NCBI GenBank assembly: GCA_934757275.1
Contig: CAKVLN010000005.1
Coordinates: 1 to 64,000 of the forward strand
Source of the DNA: an uncultured Candidatus Melainabacteria bacterium
Lineage (GTDB): Bacteria > Cyanobacteriota > Vampirovibrionia > Gastranaerophilales > Gastranaerophilaceae
Direction of reading: 5' to 3'
Length of the DNA stretch: 64,000 bases
Shown here: positions 35,715-44,702 of the stretch, piece after piece
Position numbering within the stretch: position 1 is the stretch's first letter
Layout: each line of letters opens with the position of its first letter
Notes under the pieces: generated by a model
What the model was told of the DNA's origin: nothing
Database searches by the model: none
Seen by the model: the letters and a program-made list of their open reading frames with translations, nothing else
Program-made: the position numbers and the translations under genes

Positions 35715-38402
35715 TTACGCCTTTTTGATTTCAGTTAGAGTTGGGTCAAGCAAGCGTCTGCCAATGTTATCAAAGTTAATTGAAAATAATGTTTTGTTTC
35801 CGTACTTAATCATTTTTTCAACTACGCCAGAACCGTATTTTGCGTGAGTTACAGTGTCACCTTGTTGTATAGGGTCGCTCATAACTAAGTCCTCTTGTGG
35901 AATTTCGGCATCATAAACAGGAACGATTGGTGTAGAAGAATTGCGAGTTTGCAATATTTCTTGCTCCTCATCTGCCTTTTTATTAGCCTCATCACTCACT
36001 TCTTCTAATACAGGCGGAGCGTCGTTTATTTCTTCTAAAATTCCGTCGTTATCTTCTGATAATTCCTCTAAGGTAGAATCATCTTGAAGTTCTTCTAGCA
36101 CGCCCTCTTCATCACTATTAAGCTCGTCAATGAAATCTAAATCTGAATCAGAAATATCATCATCTTTTCTTGTTGTAAACACTTTGTCTACATCTTTAAC
36201 AACTTGTTCATCAACATTCTCGTCAAGCTCTTTTTCTTCCTCTAAATCAACAATAATGTCGTTATCGTCAATGTCATCTGGAGCGAGTTCAACAATTTCT
36301 TCTAAATCGTTGTCAAAATTTGCGTCATCAGAAATCGGTAGCACACTAATTTCATTGGTATCAAAGTCTGGCAATTCCTCTTGCGGACTATTATTTTCGT
36401 CCAGTTCAAGATTGTTTTCTTCTTCCAAAGAATCGTCTAAATCTAAATCAATGTCTGCATCAAGTTCTATTGAATTTTCTTCTTCATTTTGAACGATTTT
36501 TTCTTCACCATCTAGCTCTGTTAGAGTTTCTGGTGTGTCCTCAATTTCAGTCAGTTCTTCTAAACCAGTTTCTGTATCAAGTCCTATTTCAGAAATTTGT
36601 TCGTCATTATCTAATGTTAATTCAGAAAATTCTTCAAGTTCTAAGTCGTTAGTCGTTTCAATTTCTTGTGGAACATAATCTTGAATTTCTTCGTTTTGGT
36701 GAACCTCTGTAGAGTATTCTGTCAACTCGTTTTCTTCAATTATTGCAGGCTCTTCTAAGTCTTCTTCACTCAATTCGGTGATTTCTGGCTCAAGTTCTTG
36801 AAGATTTTCTTCTGGAAGTTCTTCTACGATTTCTGGAGTTACAATCTCTACGTTTTCGTCATTACCTTCCTCTTTATTAACTTCTTCTTCAACTTCGTCA
36901 TCAAACATATTTTCGGTCGGTGGAATAACCAAACCTTCTGTAGCCTTTGATATAACGTCGTTTGACTTCTCTTCAATGTTTGCTAAAATCTCTTCCTTAG
37001 AAATTTGCGGCTCAACAATTGCATCTTCTGGCTGTTCTTCTTCAAGCTCTTCGTTTTCTAGTTCAGCCTCTTCTTCAATAATCAAATTGTCTTCTAGGAG
37101 AGGAGTTCCTTCTGCTTCAGAAGTTACAACATTGCTCTCTTCTTCATGTTCTTCATTGGCATCGTTTGTGACTTTACTTGCCAAATCTTCGTGAACGATA
37201 TTTTCTAAAATTGTTTCGTCTTCTTGTGGTATTTCAATAACGTCATTAATAACTTTTAGTTGAGATACAAGAGGAATGTAGTTTGTAGCCTCACCTGCAA
37301 TTAAATATGTAGCATTTGGCATTGTTTTTAAGAAGGTATTGTAAATGCTAAATATCTCATTATTTGCAATTGAAGGCACGATTACAAAGTTGTCGAAAAC
37401 ATTTTTTATGTCATTCAAATACTTAAATTTAGAATGAGTTATAAATGTCGTTGAAACTTCGCTAGACAAAATGTCTTTGATGTTCTTTTTGCTAATAGTG
37501 TTAGAAACTTCTAACAAAACTTGTTCTTTATCTGACAAAGTTTCGTAGATAAAAGATAAGTATCTATTTTGAAAAGCACTATCAAGCTTAGATATGTCAA
37601 TAATTGTGCATTTTGAATTTAAGAAGTGTTTTAAAGCGTCGACTTCTTTTTTATTTTTTGCAAAATAACCAAGTTTGTCGAATTTCGCTAATTTGTTTTT
37701 TAGCACTAAAAGCTTGAAGATATGTGACTTATCAACCATATCATCAACAATTGTTTTTAGAATTTCAAACGGTACAAACGGCACTGTTTGAGAATATTCT
37801 GACAAATCTTTAAAGATATCAACTATCATAGATTTACTGTCAGCAGTTGCGTCATTCAAACAATCTTGATACATAAAAGCAAGCGATGCCGTATCAAGCG
37901 GTAACTTGAAATCAACGCCAGCAACAACTTTTTTTGCATTAATTATGCCGAGCGTATCAATGATAACGATATTTTTAGATAGGTTGTTAAACTGTTTTAC
38001 TAAGTTTCTTACAAAAATGTTGTTAGCCTCTTTATCATCAACGCTAATCAACATTTTTTTATTAAACGCAGATTCATCTATTGTGATATTTAAGTCTGAA
38101 CCTTGAGTTTTTCCAATTACGATTGGAGAATTAGCCTCAATAGAATTGCTCAAAATATCGAAAGTAAATTCTCTTATTTCAGAATCTTTAGAAGGTAGAG
38201 TTTTGTCATAGCTTTGTAAAGAGCCATCATACAAAAACAAAATCTTAGCGTATCCGATTGAATTTTCACCAGAACGCTTTAGTTGGATAACTTGTGCTAT
38301 ATAGCTTTTTTCTAAGCCGTCTATTTGGATAAATGAAGATAGATAAATGCTTTTATCAGCTTCAAATTTTAAAAACCCATCTCTTACTTCTAAAATTCTC
38401 AT
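35715..38402 (-). CDS. HerA-like pseudo-ATPase with acidic linker and PcrA-type Tudor domain
   Basis: An 895-residue protein in three parts. Residues ~1-75 resemble the HAS beta-barrel of HerA. Residues ~93-390 follow the HerA ATPase layout, but the Walker A position reads VDDKEANNIF (121-130), without G-x4-GK-[ST], and the Walker B strand NIVIIDTLGI lacks the usual acidic pair. Residues ~395-830 are extremely Glu/Asp-rich. The last ~60 residues (QGDTVTHAKYGSGVVEKMIK) resemble the C-terminal Tudor-like domain of PcrA/UvrD that contacts RNA polymerase. Leaderless geometry: TGGTAGTAT ends 6 bases before the ATG. The HerA assignment is from pattern recognition and needs a profile search. Confidence 0.7.
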   Translation of the reverse strand: MRILEVRDGFLKFEADKSIYLSSFIQIDGLEKSYIAQVIQLKRSGENSIGYAKILFLYDGSLQSYDKTLPSKDSEIREFTFDILSNSIEANSPIVIGKTQGSDLNITIDESAFNKKMLISVDDKEANNIFVRNLVKQFNNLSKNIVIIDTLGIINAKKVVAGVDFKLPLDTASLAFMYQDCLNDATADSKSMIVDIFKDLSEYSQTVPFVPFEILKTIVDDMVDKSHIFKLLVLKNKLAKFDKLGYFAKNKKEVDALKHFLNSKCTIIDISKLDSAFQNRYLSFIYETLSDKEQVLLEVSNTISKKNIKDILSSEVSTTFITHSKFKYLNDIKNVFDNFVIVPSIANNEIFSIYNTFLKTMPNATYLIAGEATNYIPLVSQLKVINDVIEIPQEDETILENIVHEDLASKVTNDANEEHEEESNVVTSEAEGTPLLEDNLIIEEEAELENEELEEEQPEDAIVEPQISKEEILANIEEKSNDVISKATEGLVIPPTENMFDDEVEEEVNKEEGNDENVEIVTPEIVEELPEENLQELEPEITELSEEDLEEPAIIEENELTEYSTEVHQNEEIQDYVPQEIETTNDLELEEFSELTLDNDEQISEIGLDTETGLEELTEIEDTPETLTELDGEEKIVQNEEENSIELDADIDLDLDDSLEEENNLELDENNSPQEELPDFDTNEISVLPISDDANFDNDLEEIVELAPDDIDDNDIIVDLEEEKELDENVDEQVVKDVDKVFTTRKDDDISDSDLDFIDELNSDEEGVLEELQDDSTLEELSEDNDGILEEINDAPPVLEEVSDEANKKADEEQEILQTRNSSTPIVPVYDAEIPQEDLVMSDPIQQGDTVTHAKYGSGVVEKMIKYGNKTLFSINFDNIGRRLLDPTLTEIKKA

Positions 38403-38408
38403 ATTGAA

Positions 38409-38417
38409 ATACTACCA
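38409..38417 (-). promoter_or_regulatory. Extended -10 box before the HerA-like gene
   Basis: On the minus strand TGGTAGTAT is followed by 6 bases (ttcaat) and the ATG at 38402. No ribosome binding site lies between them. Confidence 0.5.
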
Positions 38418-38547
38418 TGAACATGCGTTTTTAATGCTATTTTTGTAACAAATTGTTAATTAATAGTAAGATTTCAGTGACAATCCAGATAATATAGCTT
38501 AAAGCAGTTCTAAAAACTTACCTCCTTTTTACAAATTGCAATTTTTG

Positions 38548-38556
38548 TGATTTAAT
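38548..38556 (+). promoter_or_regulatory. Extended -10 box before the M16-like gene
   Basis: TGATTTAAT is followed by 6 bases (tgttgt) and the ATG at 38563, again without a Shine-Dalgarno. It is divergent from the HerA-like promoter 130 bases away. Confidence 0.5.
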
Positions 38557-38562
38557 TGTTGT

Positions 38563-39759
38563 ATGAGAGAATTTGATTTAACTAATAAGATTAGAGCCTG
38601 TTTTAAAAGAAACGAGGACACGCCAAGGGTTGCACTTACCCTTAATTTTTCAATCACTGATGCAGAAAAAAACGCAGGTGAATACACAATTATGAACCGC
38701 CTTCTTATGAAGGGAACAAAGAAATACACGTCAGAAGAACTTTCTTCAATTTTAGACGAAAATGCTATTGAACTAAGTTCAGAAATGAAATCAGATTATT
38801 TAAGATTTAGATTTGTTTGTTTGAACGAAGACTTTGAGCTTGCGCTTTCTATTTTGAAGGAAATTATTCTAAATACTACTTTTCAAGAGTTTGAAAAAGA
38901 AAGACAAATGCTAAAGGGTGAACTTTTGGCAGAATTAGATTCTGCAAAAATTAAAGTTTCTGATTTGTTCACAAAAACTATTTACAAAAATCATTTTTAC
39001 GGAAATAGCTATACAAAAATTCTAGAAGAAATTGATAACGTAAAACAAGAAGATGTGATTAATTCATATAAACATATCTTAAATAACAGTAAAAAAACAT
39101 TAGCTTTAGTAGGTGATGTTGATGATAAACTTGTTGAAAAATATTTGGGCGAACTTCCTGTTTCAGTCGAAGTTGACTCAAATATCGAAGTTCCTACACC
39201 ATTAACTCAAAAATATAGTGAAATTTTAAAGCCAGATGCTAACCAAGCTCAAATTTTGCAAGGTTGGAGAGTTCCAACAATTGGTGATAAAGATTATCCA
39301 GCGATAATGCTTTTGAATGTGATTTTAGGTGCGAGCGGCTTATCTTCAAGATTGTTCTTAGAATTGAGAGAGAAAAAAGGTTTGGCATATACTGTTAGAA
39401 CTGCTTATGAAACTCATAAAAAGTCAGCCGTGTTCAGTATTTATATTGGAACAGAACCTTCTAATATTCAAACTTCTATAGACGGCTTTAAGGAAGAAAT
39501 TGAAAAAATCAAAAACATTCCAGTTGGTGAAGAAGAGTTGCATAATGCAAAAAATAACTTGATTGGAAAGCAGCAATTTATAAGCGAAACTAACGCTCAA
39601 CAGGCTAATATGATGGCTTATTATTCAATTATGGGCAAACCGTTTGAATACCAAAAAGAAGTTATTGAAAAACTTAGAGCAGTTACAAGTGAACAATTGC
39701 AAGAATGTGCAAACAAATATTTCACTGATGATTATGTATTGTCAGTTTTGAAGCCATAA
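38563..39759 (+). CDS. M16-family (pitrilysin-like) protein lacking the zinc motif
   Basis: A 398-residue M16B-type protein. The position of the HxxEH zinc-binding motif before LLMKGTKKYTSEEL reads EYTIMNR, so both His and the Glu are missing. The C-terminal half keeps the substrate-binding R/Y region (ELREKKGLAYTVRTAYETHK) near 275. In two-chain M16B enzymes one chain is catalytic and the other carries the R/Y motif, so this looks like the non-catalytic chain. No catalytic partner gene is adjacent. No signal peptide. Confidence 0.82.
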   Translation: MREFDLTNKIRACFKRNEDTPRVALTLNFSITDAEKNAGEYTIMNRLLMKGTKKYTSEELSSILDENAIELSSEMKSDYLRFRFVCLNEDFELALSILKEIILNTTFQEFEKERQMLKGELLAELDSAKIKVSDLFTKTIYKNHFYGNSYTKILEEIDNVKQEDVINSYKHILNNSKKTLALVGDVDDKLVEKYLGELPVSVEVDSNIEVPTPLTQKYSEILKPDANQAQILQGWRVPTIGDKDYPAIMLLNVILGASGLSSRLFLELREKKGLAYTVRTAYETHKKSAVFSIYIGTEPSNIQTSIDGFKEEIEKIKNIPVGEEELHNAKNNLIGKQQFISETNAQQANMMAYYSIMGKPFEYQKEVIEKLRAVTSEQLQECANKYFTDDYVLSVLKP

Positions 39760-39769
39760 GGAATTAAAA

Positions 39770-40375
39770 ATGGTTAAGACTGCACAGGGCAATTCGATTA
39801 GTTTGTATAAGAACGAGAAACATAATTCTGTTCTTGTTTTGGCGTGCATGCATGGTGACGAGCCTCAAGGGGAATACTTGATTAAGGAGTATTTAAACTT
39901 TAAACCTAATACTAAACTAATGTTTGTACCGTGTGTTAACCCAGATGGTGTTGCGTCAAAAACAAGAGTCAATTCAAATGGCGTCGACATAAATCGAAAT
40001 TTCCCAACAAAGAACTGGGAACTAACAGAGAAAAATGAGTTTTTCGGTGGTGAAAAGCCAATGAGTGAAATCGAAACAAAGTTTTTAGTTGATGTAATTG
40101 AACAAAACAAGCCAAACTTGATTTTGACTTTGCATGCACCTTTCAAGGTTGTTAATTATGATGGTGACGCTCAAGAGGTTGCAAAAAAAGTTTCAGAGAT
40201 TATAGGTTATCCAGTCGAGGCGTCAATTGGGTATCCAACTCCAGGGAGTTTTGGGACATGGGCTGGAATAGAAAATAAAATTCCTACAATAACTTTGGAA
40301 TTAGATGAAGAAATTGATGTTAAAGAATTAAGAGAGCCAATGTTTAAAATTTTTGAAATGTTGGAAAAGTATTAA
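39770..40375 (+). CDS. M14-family zinc carboxypeptidase / murein peptide amidase-like
   Basis: A 201-residue M14 peptidase close in type to MpaA. Zinc ligands are His28 and Glu31 (MHGDEPQGE) and a His in TLHAP. VNPDGV and VNSNGVDINRNFP hold the substrate-binding Asn-Arg. The catalytic Glu is in TLELDEE. It is compact, lacks a signal peptide, and likely trims peptides in the cytoplasm, perhaps in peptidoglycan recycling. AAGGAATTAAAA precedes the ATG; it follows the M16-like gene by 10 bases. Confidence 0.88.
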   Translation: MVKTAQGNSISLYKNEKHNSVLVLACMHGDEPQGEYLIKEYLNFKPNTKLMFVPCVNPDGVASKTRVNSNGVDINRNFPTKNWELTEKNEFFGGEKPMSEIETKFLVDVIEQNKPNLILTLHAPFKVVNYDGDAQEVAKKVSEIIGYPVEASIGYPTPGSFGTWAGIENKIPTITLELDEEIDVKELREPMFKIFEMLEKY

Positions 40376-40419
40376 AAAGGTAGTTTGGGCTTTCTAGCAC
40401 AACAATTTAGGTAATAAAG

Positions 40420-41127
40420 ATGGAAGAAATAAAAAAGATTGTAGAAGAATGTGAATTAAAACATGTTGCGATAATTATGGACGGCAATAGACGCTGGGCG
40501 AAAGAGAAAAATTTCCCATCAGCTTTTGGGCATAAAAAAGGCGTTGATTCTCTAAAAGCGACAATGCGTGCGTGTGATGATTTTGGAATAAAATACCTTA
40601 CAGTTTACGCTTTTTCAACAGAAAACTGGAATAGAAAACCGGAAGAAGTTAATTTTCTAATGGACTTATTGGGACAAACGTTGAAAAACGAACTTAAAGA
40701 AATGCATGAGAACAATGTTGTAATTTCGTTTATTGGTGATACAACAAAACTAAGTCCAAAATTGCAAGAAATTCTAAAACATTCTGTAGAAACTACAAAA
40801 AATAATACTGGTGTAAATTTACAAATTGCTTTCAATTACGGCTCTCGAGATGAAATTGTGCATGCGGTGCGTGAAATTATTGCCTCTGGTGAAACAGAAA
40901 ATATAACAGAGGAAACAATTTCAAAACATTTGTATACTGCAAATATTCCAGACCCAGATTTGTTAATCAGAACTGGCGGCGAAATGAGAGTTTCAAATTA
41001 TCTTTTGTGGCAAATTGCTTATTCTGAATTTATTGTGCTTTCAAAATATTGGCCAGAATTTGATAAACAAACCTTGGCTGATTGCGTAATTGAATATAAA
41101 CGCAGAAATCGCCGATTTGGCGCATAA
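40420..41127 (+). CDS. uppS: Isoprenyl transferase (undecaprenyl diphosphate synthase)
   Basis: A 235-residue cis-prenyltransferase making the lipid carrier for cell wall and surface glycans. HVAIIMDGNRRWAKEK holds the catalytic Asp and Arg, followed by FGHKKGVDSL and AFSTENWNR. PDPDLLIRTGGEMRVSNYLL is near the end. Length is normal. Confidence 0.96.
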   Translation: MEEIKKIVEECELKHVAIIMDGNRRWAKEKNFPSAFGHKKGVDSLKATMRACDDFGIKYLTVYAFSTENWNRKPEEVNFLMDLLGQTLKNELKEMHENNVVISFIGDTTKLSPKLQEILKHSVETTKNNTGVNLQIAFNYGSRDEIVHAVREIIASGETENITEETISKHLYTANIPDPDLLIRTGGEMRVSNYLLWQIAYSEFIVLSKYWPEFDKQTLADCVIEYKRRNRRFGA

Positions 41128-41175
41128 TTGCAATGTATTACAATCGATAGGCTTTTGTAGTACAATAATTTTATT

Positions 41176-42477
41176 ATGCTAGTTAGAAATTTTTATATAA
41201 AAGACATTTTGAATATTGCCTTTCCTATTATGCTTGGCAATTTAGGGTTTATTTTAATCGGAGTTGGCGACGTAATTGTTGCAGGCAGACACTCGACTGA
41301 AACATTAGCTTCAGTAAGTATTGCAACTGCGATTATAAATTGCATTGTTATGATTGGTATTGGCATTTTGAGCAGTCTTTCTGCGATTTTGTCGAATTAT
41401 AGAGGCGAAGGAAAGAATGCTGAAAAATACTTTTACCCAGCTCTAAAATTTACAGTAATTGCGTCAATTATAATTTCGCTTGCGGTAATGGCGTTTATAC
41501 CAGTGATTGATTATCTCGGCTTTGAACCTCATTTGGCGTCGCTGGTGAAAGATTATTTCTGGATAACTTCGTTTTCTATATTTGGCGCATATTTGCATTG
41601 CATGTCAAAAGAGTATTTGCAAGCTTTTGAAATCGTTGTGTTTCCAAATATTTTGACAGTCCTTTGTATATTCGTAAACTTGTTTTTGAATATAATTTTT
41701 GCCTTTGGTTATGGTCCAATTCCAGAATTGGGTACAAAAGGGCTGGCTCTTTCGACTTTGGTTACGAGATATATTATGGGCGTTGTTCTTTTCTTGTATT
41801 GTTATAAGAAAACGAAAATTCAGCACTTCAATGATAAGAACTTCTACAAAGACTTGTTGAAGGTTGGAACTCCTTCATCTTTGGCAGTGGTAATTGAATT
41901 TATTGGGTTTAATGCTACGACGGTTATTTTGGGGCGTATTTCCGGAATTTATGCAGCAGCTCAAAATATCGTGTGTACACTAACAACAGTATCGTTTATG
42001 ATACCATTTGCGATATCAAATGCAACTGCGGTAAAGGTTGGGTTTGCAAATGGTGCGAAGTACTATAAATCACTAAAAACTTATGCGTTTACAGGAATTG
42101 CAATGGCAGTAGCGTTTATGAGCTGTTCTGCTATTGTTGTTGGAACTTTCCCAGAATTTTTGGTAAGTTTGTTTACGAAAGATCAAGAGCTTATAAACGT
42201 TTGTATTCCTATTGTTTTCGCTCTTTGTTTTTTCCAAATTTTTGACGGCTTGCAGGTTGCTTTGGCAGGTATTTTTAGAGGCTTGAAACAAACTGGTATT
42301 GTAATGATTTCCAATTTTATTGGCTATTGGCTTGTTTCAATTCCATTAGGCTGCTTTTTAGCTTTCAAGCTTAAATTAGACTTGCTTGGCTTTTGGTACG
42401 GTTTAGTTTGTGCAGCAATCGTTTTATGTTCTATAATGTTTACAACGATGTTGATTAAATTCAAAAAAATGAAATAG
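41176..42477 (+). CDS. MATE-family efflux transporter
   Basis: A 433-residue protein with about 12 membrane helices and the two-lobed MATE layout (IAFPIMLGNLGFILIGVGD at the start; GTPSSLAVVIEFIGFNATTV opening the second lobe near 225). MATE proteins export cationic drugs or metabolites, or lipid-linked sugars in some subfamilies. No Shine-Dalgarno; a TACAAT box ends 9 bases before the ATG. Confidence 0.92.
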   Translation: MLVRNFYIKDILNIAFPIMLGNLGFILIGVGDVIVAGRHSTETLASVSIATAIINCIVMIGIGILSSLSAILSNYRGEGKNAEKYFYPALKFTVIASIIISLAVMAFIPVIDYLGFEPHLASLVKDYFWITSFSIFGAYLHCMSKEYLQAFEIVVFPNILTVLCIFVNLFLNIIFAFGYGPIPELGTKGLALSTLVTRYIMGVVLFLYCYKKTKIQHFNDKNFYKDLLKVGTPSSLAVVIEFIGFNATTVILGRISGIYAAAQNIVCTLTTVSFMIPFAISNATAVKVGFANGAKYYKSLKTYAFTGIAMAVAFMSCSAIVVGTFPEFLVSLFTKDQELINVCIPIVFALCFFQIFDGLQVALAGIFRGLKQTGIVMISNFIGYWLVSIPLGCFLAFKLKLDLLGFWYGLVCAAIVLCSIMFTTMLIKFKKMK

Positions 42478-42489
42478 TAGGAATTTTTT

Positions 42490-43209
42490 ATGCCACATTT
42501 TTTTATCAATTCTAATTCTAAAACTGAAAATAAAATTGTTGTTTCAGATGCTGATAATTACAGACATATTGCCCGTTCTTTGCGAGCAAGAGTAGGCGAA
42601 AATCTTTTGTTAATTGACGAAAATCAAATTCAGTATGAAACTAAAATCAAGGAAATAAATTCTAAAGAAATAATTTGCGAAGTGGAAAAATCGTATCCTT
42701 CAAAGCGTGATTTGGAATTTGATTTGTATTTGGCACAATCACCATTAAGAAGTGACGCCCAATTAACTGTAATGGAGAAGGCAACAGAACTTGGTGTGCG
42801 TGGGGTTTATCCAGTTTTTACAGAGAATTGTGCTTTGAAGGTTAATAAACAAGAAAAATGGCAAAAGGTTATGAATGAGGCTTCTAAACAATGTGAAAGA
42901 GCAAAGATTCCGACTTGTTATGAGCCGATAACTTTTGATGAATTGTTAGCAAAACCTTTCGATAAAGTGATTGTATTAGCAGAACGCTCGACTGAAAAGA
43001 GCTTGAAACAGTATTTGTCAGAAACCCCAACGAAGAAGGGCGAAAAAATCTTAGCTATAATTGGGCCAGAAGGTGGTTTTTCACAGAAGGAATTTGATTA
43101 TTTTAAAAGCAAAAATTTACCGCTAATTAGTTTAGGTGACTTGATATTAAAAGCAGAAACTGCAGTTATTGTTACTCTTGGAGATATCGTTTATGAATAT
43201 CAAAGATGA
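42490..43209 (+). CDS. rsmE: 16S rRNA m3U1498 methyltransferase RsmE
   Basis: A 239-residue SPOUT methyltransferase. ADNYRHIARSLRARVGENLL at ~20-39 is the PUA-like N-terminal part, and AIIGPEGGFSQKEFDYF with SLGDLILKAETAVI holds the knotted SAM site. AGGAATTTTTT precedes the ATG. Its last 17 bases overlap the start of the CCA-type gene. Confidence 0.95.
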   Translation: MPHFFINSNSKTENKIVVSDADNYRHIARSLRARVGENLLLIDENQIQYETKIKEINSKEIICEVEKSYPSKRDLEFDLYLAQSPLRSDAQLTVMEKATELGVRGVYPVFTENCALKVNKQEKWQKVMNEASKQCERAKIPTCYEPITFDELLAKPFDKVIVLAERSTEKSLKQYLSETPTKKGEKILAIIGPEGGFSQKEFDYFKSKNLPLISLGDLILKAETAVIVTLGDIVYEYQR

Positions 43210-44560
43210 TTTTATTTTAAAAGATATTAATGAAGGCTATCTTGTTGGTGGCTCTATAAGAGATTTTTTTACTAAAAAATGCGAGTTCTGCGATAGAGAT
43301 ATCAGTATAAAAGGGGCAGAAAATTTTGCTAGAAAACTAGCAAATAAATTTGGTGCAACCTTTATTGAACTAGATAATGAGAACAAAATTTATAGAATTG
43401 TATTGAAGGATAAAAATAATTTTCTTGATATATCAGAAATGCAAGGAAATTCGATAGAAGATGACCTTAAACGCCGTGATTTTACGATTAATGCGATTGC
43501 TTACGATTTAAGTAATGAAAAATTTATTGATGTAACCGGCGGACTTAATGACTTGAAAAATAAAGTTCTTAGACATATTGATGACAAGAATTTTGAAGAA
43601 GACCCATTAAGAGTGTTGAGGGCTTTTAGATTTTATTCAATGACAGGTTTTGAGATGACAGAGGAACTTGTTAAGGCTCTTAAAAAATATATGCCATTGG
43701 CTTTAGTTCCTGCAAAAGAACGAATTAACTATGAGATTATGAAACTTTTTGGTGGTGATTATGCTTCAAGCGCTTTGCTAAAGATGGACGAATTAGGCTT
43801 ATTGGAAAAAATCATTCCGCAGGTTAAAGAGATGAAAAACGTTCCGCCAAATACGCACCATCACTTAGATTTGTTTCATCACGTTATTGAAACTGTGCGA
43901 CAAATCGAGATTATTTATGCAGGATTGTCTGGGTTTGAAAAAGAACACATGGACGCTGTTGATTTCGGTGGCTTTCCGAGAATTAATCATTTAAAACTCG
44001 CTGGCTTTTTGCATGATATTGGAAAATATTCGACTTGGACGATTGAAGAATCTGGTCGCCATAGATTTATAAAACATGATGATGTTGGCTCAAAGATGGT
44101 TGTGCCGTTGCTTAGAGATTTGAAGTTTTCTAAAAAACAGATAGAATATGTTTCTTGTATGATAAAAAATCATATTTACCCATCTAATGTAATTGTCGCA
44201 CCAATCTTAAATGAAAAGGTTATGATGCGCTATGTTCGTAAAATGGGCGAGAATGTTGTTGATAATATAATTTTAGCGAAGGCTGATAGACTTTCTGCTA
44301 GAGGTGTCGATATTACAGAAGAGGTGATTAATTCTAATATTAATGGCTTGAATAAACTTTTGGAATTTTATTTAAGCAAAAAAGATAGCTTAACACCTTT
44401 GCCAAAACTTTTAGACGGACGTGAAATAATGACACTTTTGAATATCAAACCCTCACCTAAACTCGGTGAAATTATATCGGCTCTAAACGAGGCTCAATTA
44501 AATGGCGATGTCACTACACCAGAAGACGCAAAAAACTTTGTGATGAATTTAGATTTATAG
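43193..44560 (+). CDS. CCA-adding / poly(A) polymerase-type nucleotidyltransferase with HD domain
   Basis: A 455-residue protein. YLVGGSIRDFF and CDRDISIKG carry the GG-x-x-RD and D-x-D motifs of class II tRNA nucleotidyltransferases, and DLKRRDFTINAIAYD gives the RRDFTINA motif. An HD domain with GFLHDIGKYSTW follows near 280. It would add or repair the tRNA CCA end. I start at 43193 (overlapping rsmE by 17 bases, GGAG upstream), not at 43169. Confidence 0.92.
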   Translation: MNIKDDFILKDINEGYLVGGSIRDFFTKKCEFCDRDISIKGAENFARKLANKFGATFIELDNENKIYRIVLKDKNNFLDISEMQGNSIEDDLKRRDFTINAIAYDLSNEKFIDVTGGLNDLKNKVLRHIDDKNFEEDPLRVLRAFRFYSMTGFEMTEELVKALKKYMPLALVPAKERINYEIMKLFGGDYASSALLKMDELGLLEKIIPQVKEMKNVPPNTHHHLDLFHHVIETVRQIEIIYAGLSGFEKEHMDAVDFGGFPRINHLKLAGFLHDIGKYSTWTIEESGRHRFIKHDDVGSKMVVPLLRDLKFSKKQIEYVSCMIKNHIYPSNVIVAPILNEKVMMRYVRKMGENVVDNIILAKADRLSARGVDITEEVINSNINGLNKLLEFYLSKKDSLTPLPKLLDGREIMTLLNIKPSPKLGEIISALNEAQLNGDVTTPEDAKNFVMNLDL

Positions 44561-44702
44561 AATAGTTAGTTTGTCATTTTGCACTTTACAAAAATTTAGC
44601 AAAAAGTTATTGATGCGTCAAACGACAGCACCCTACATTTCTCTAAACCACATCTCAGCAATTATTGCGCCTTCATGCTATAATTGGTTCAAGGAGATGG
44701 AA

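Noticed and set aside
36130..36492. Ser-rich plus-strand ORF
   Set aside because: It is the antisense image of the Glu-rich linker of the HerA-like protein (GAA/GAG read as TTC/CTC in another frame gives Ser/Phe).
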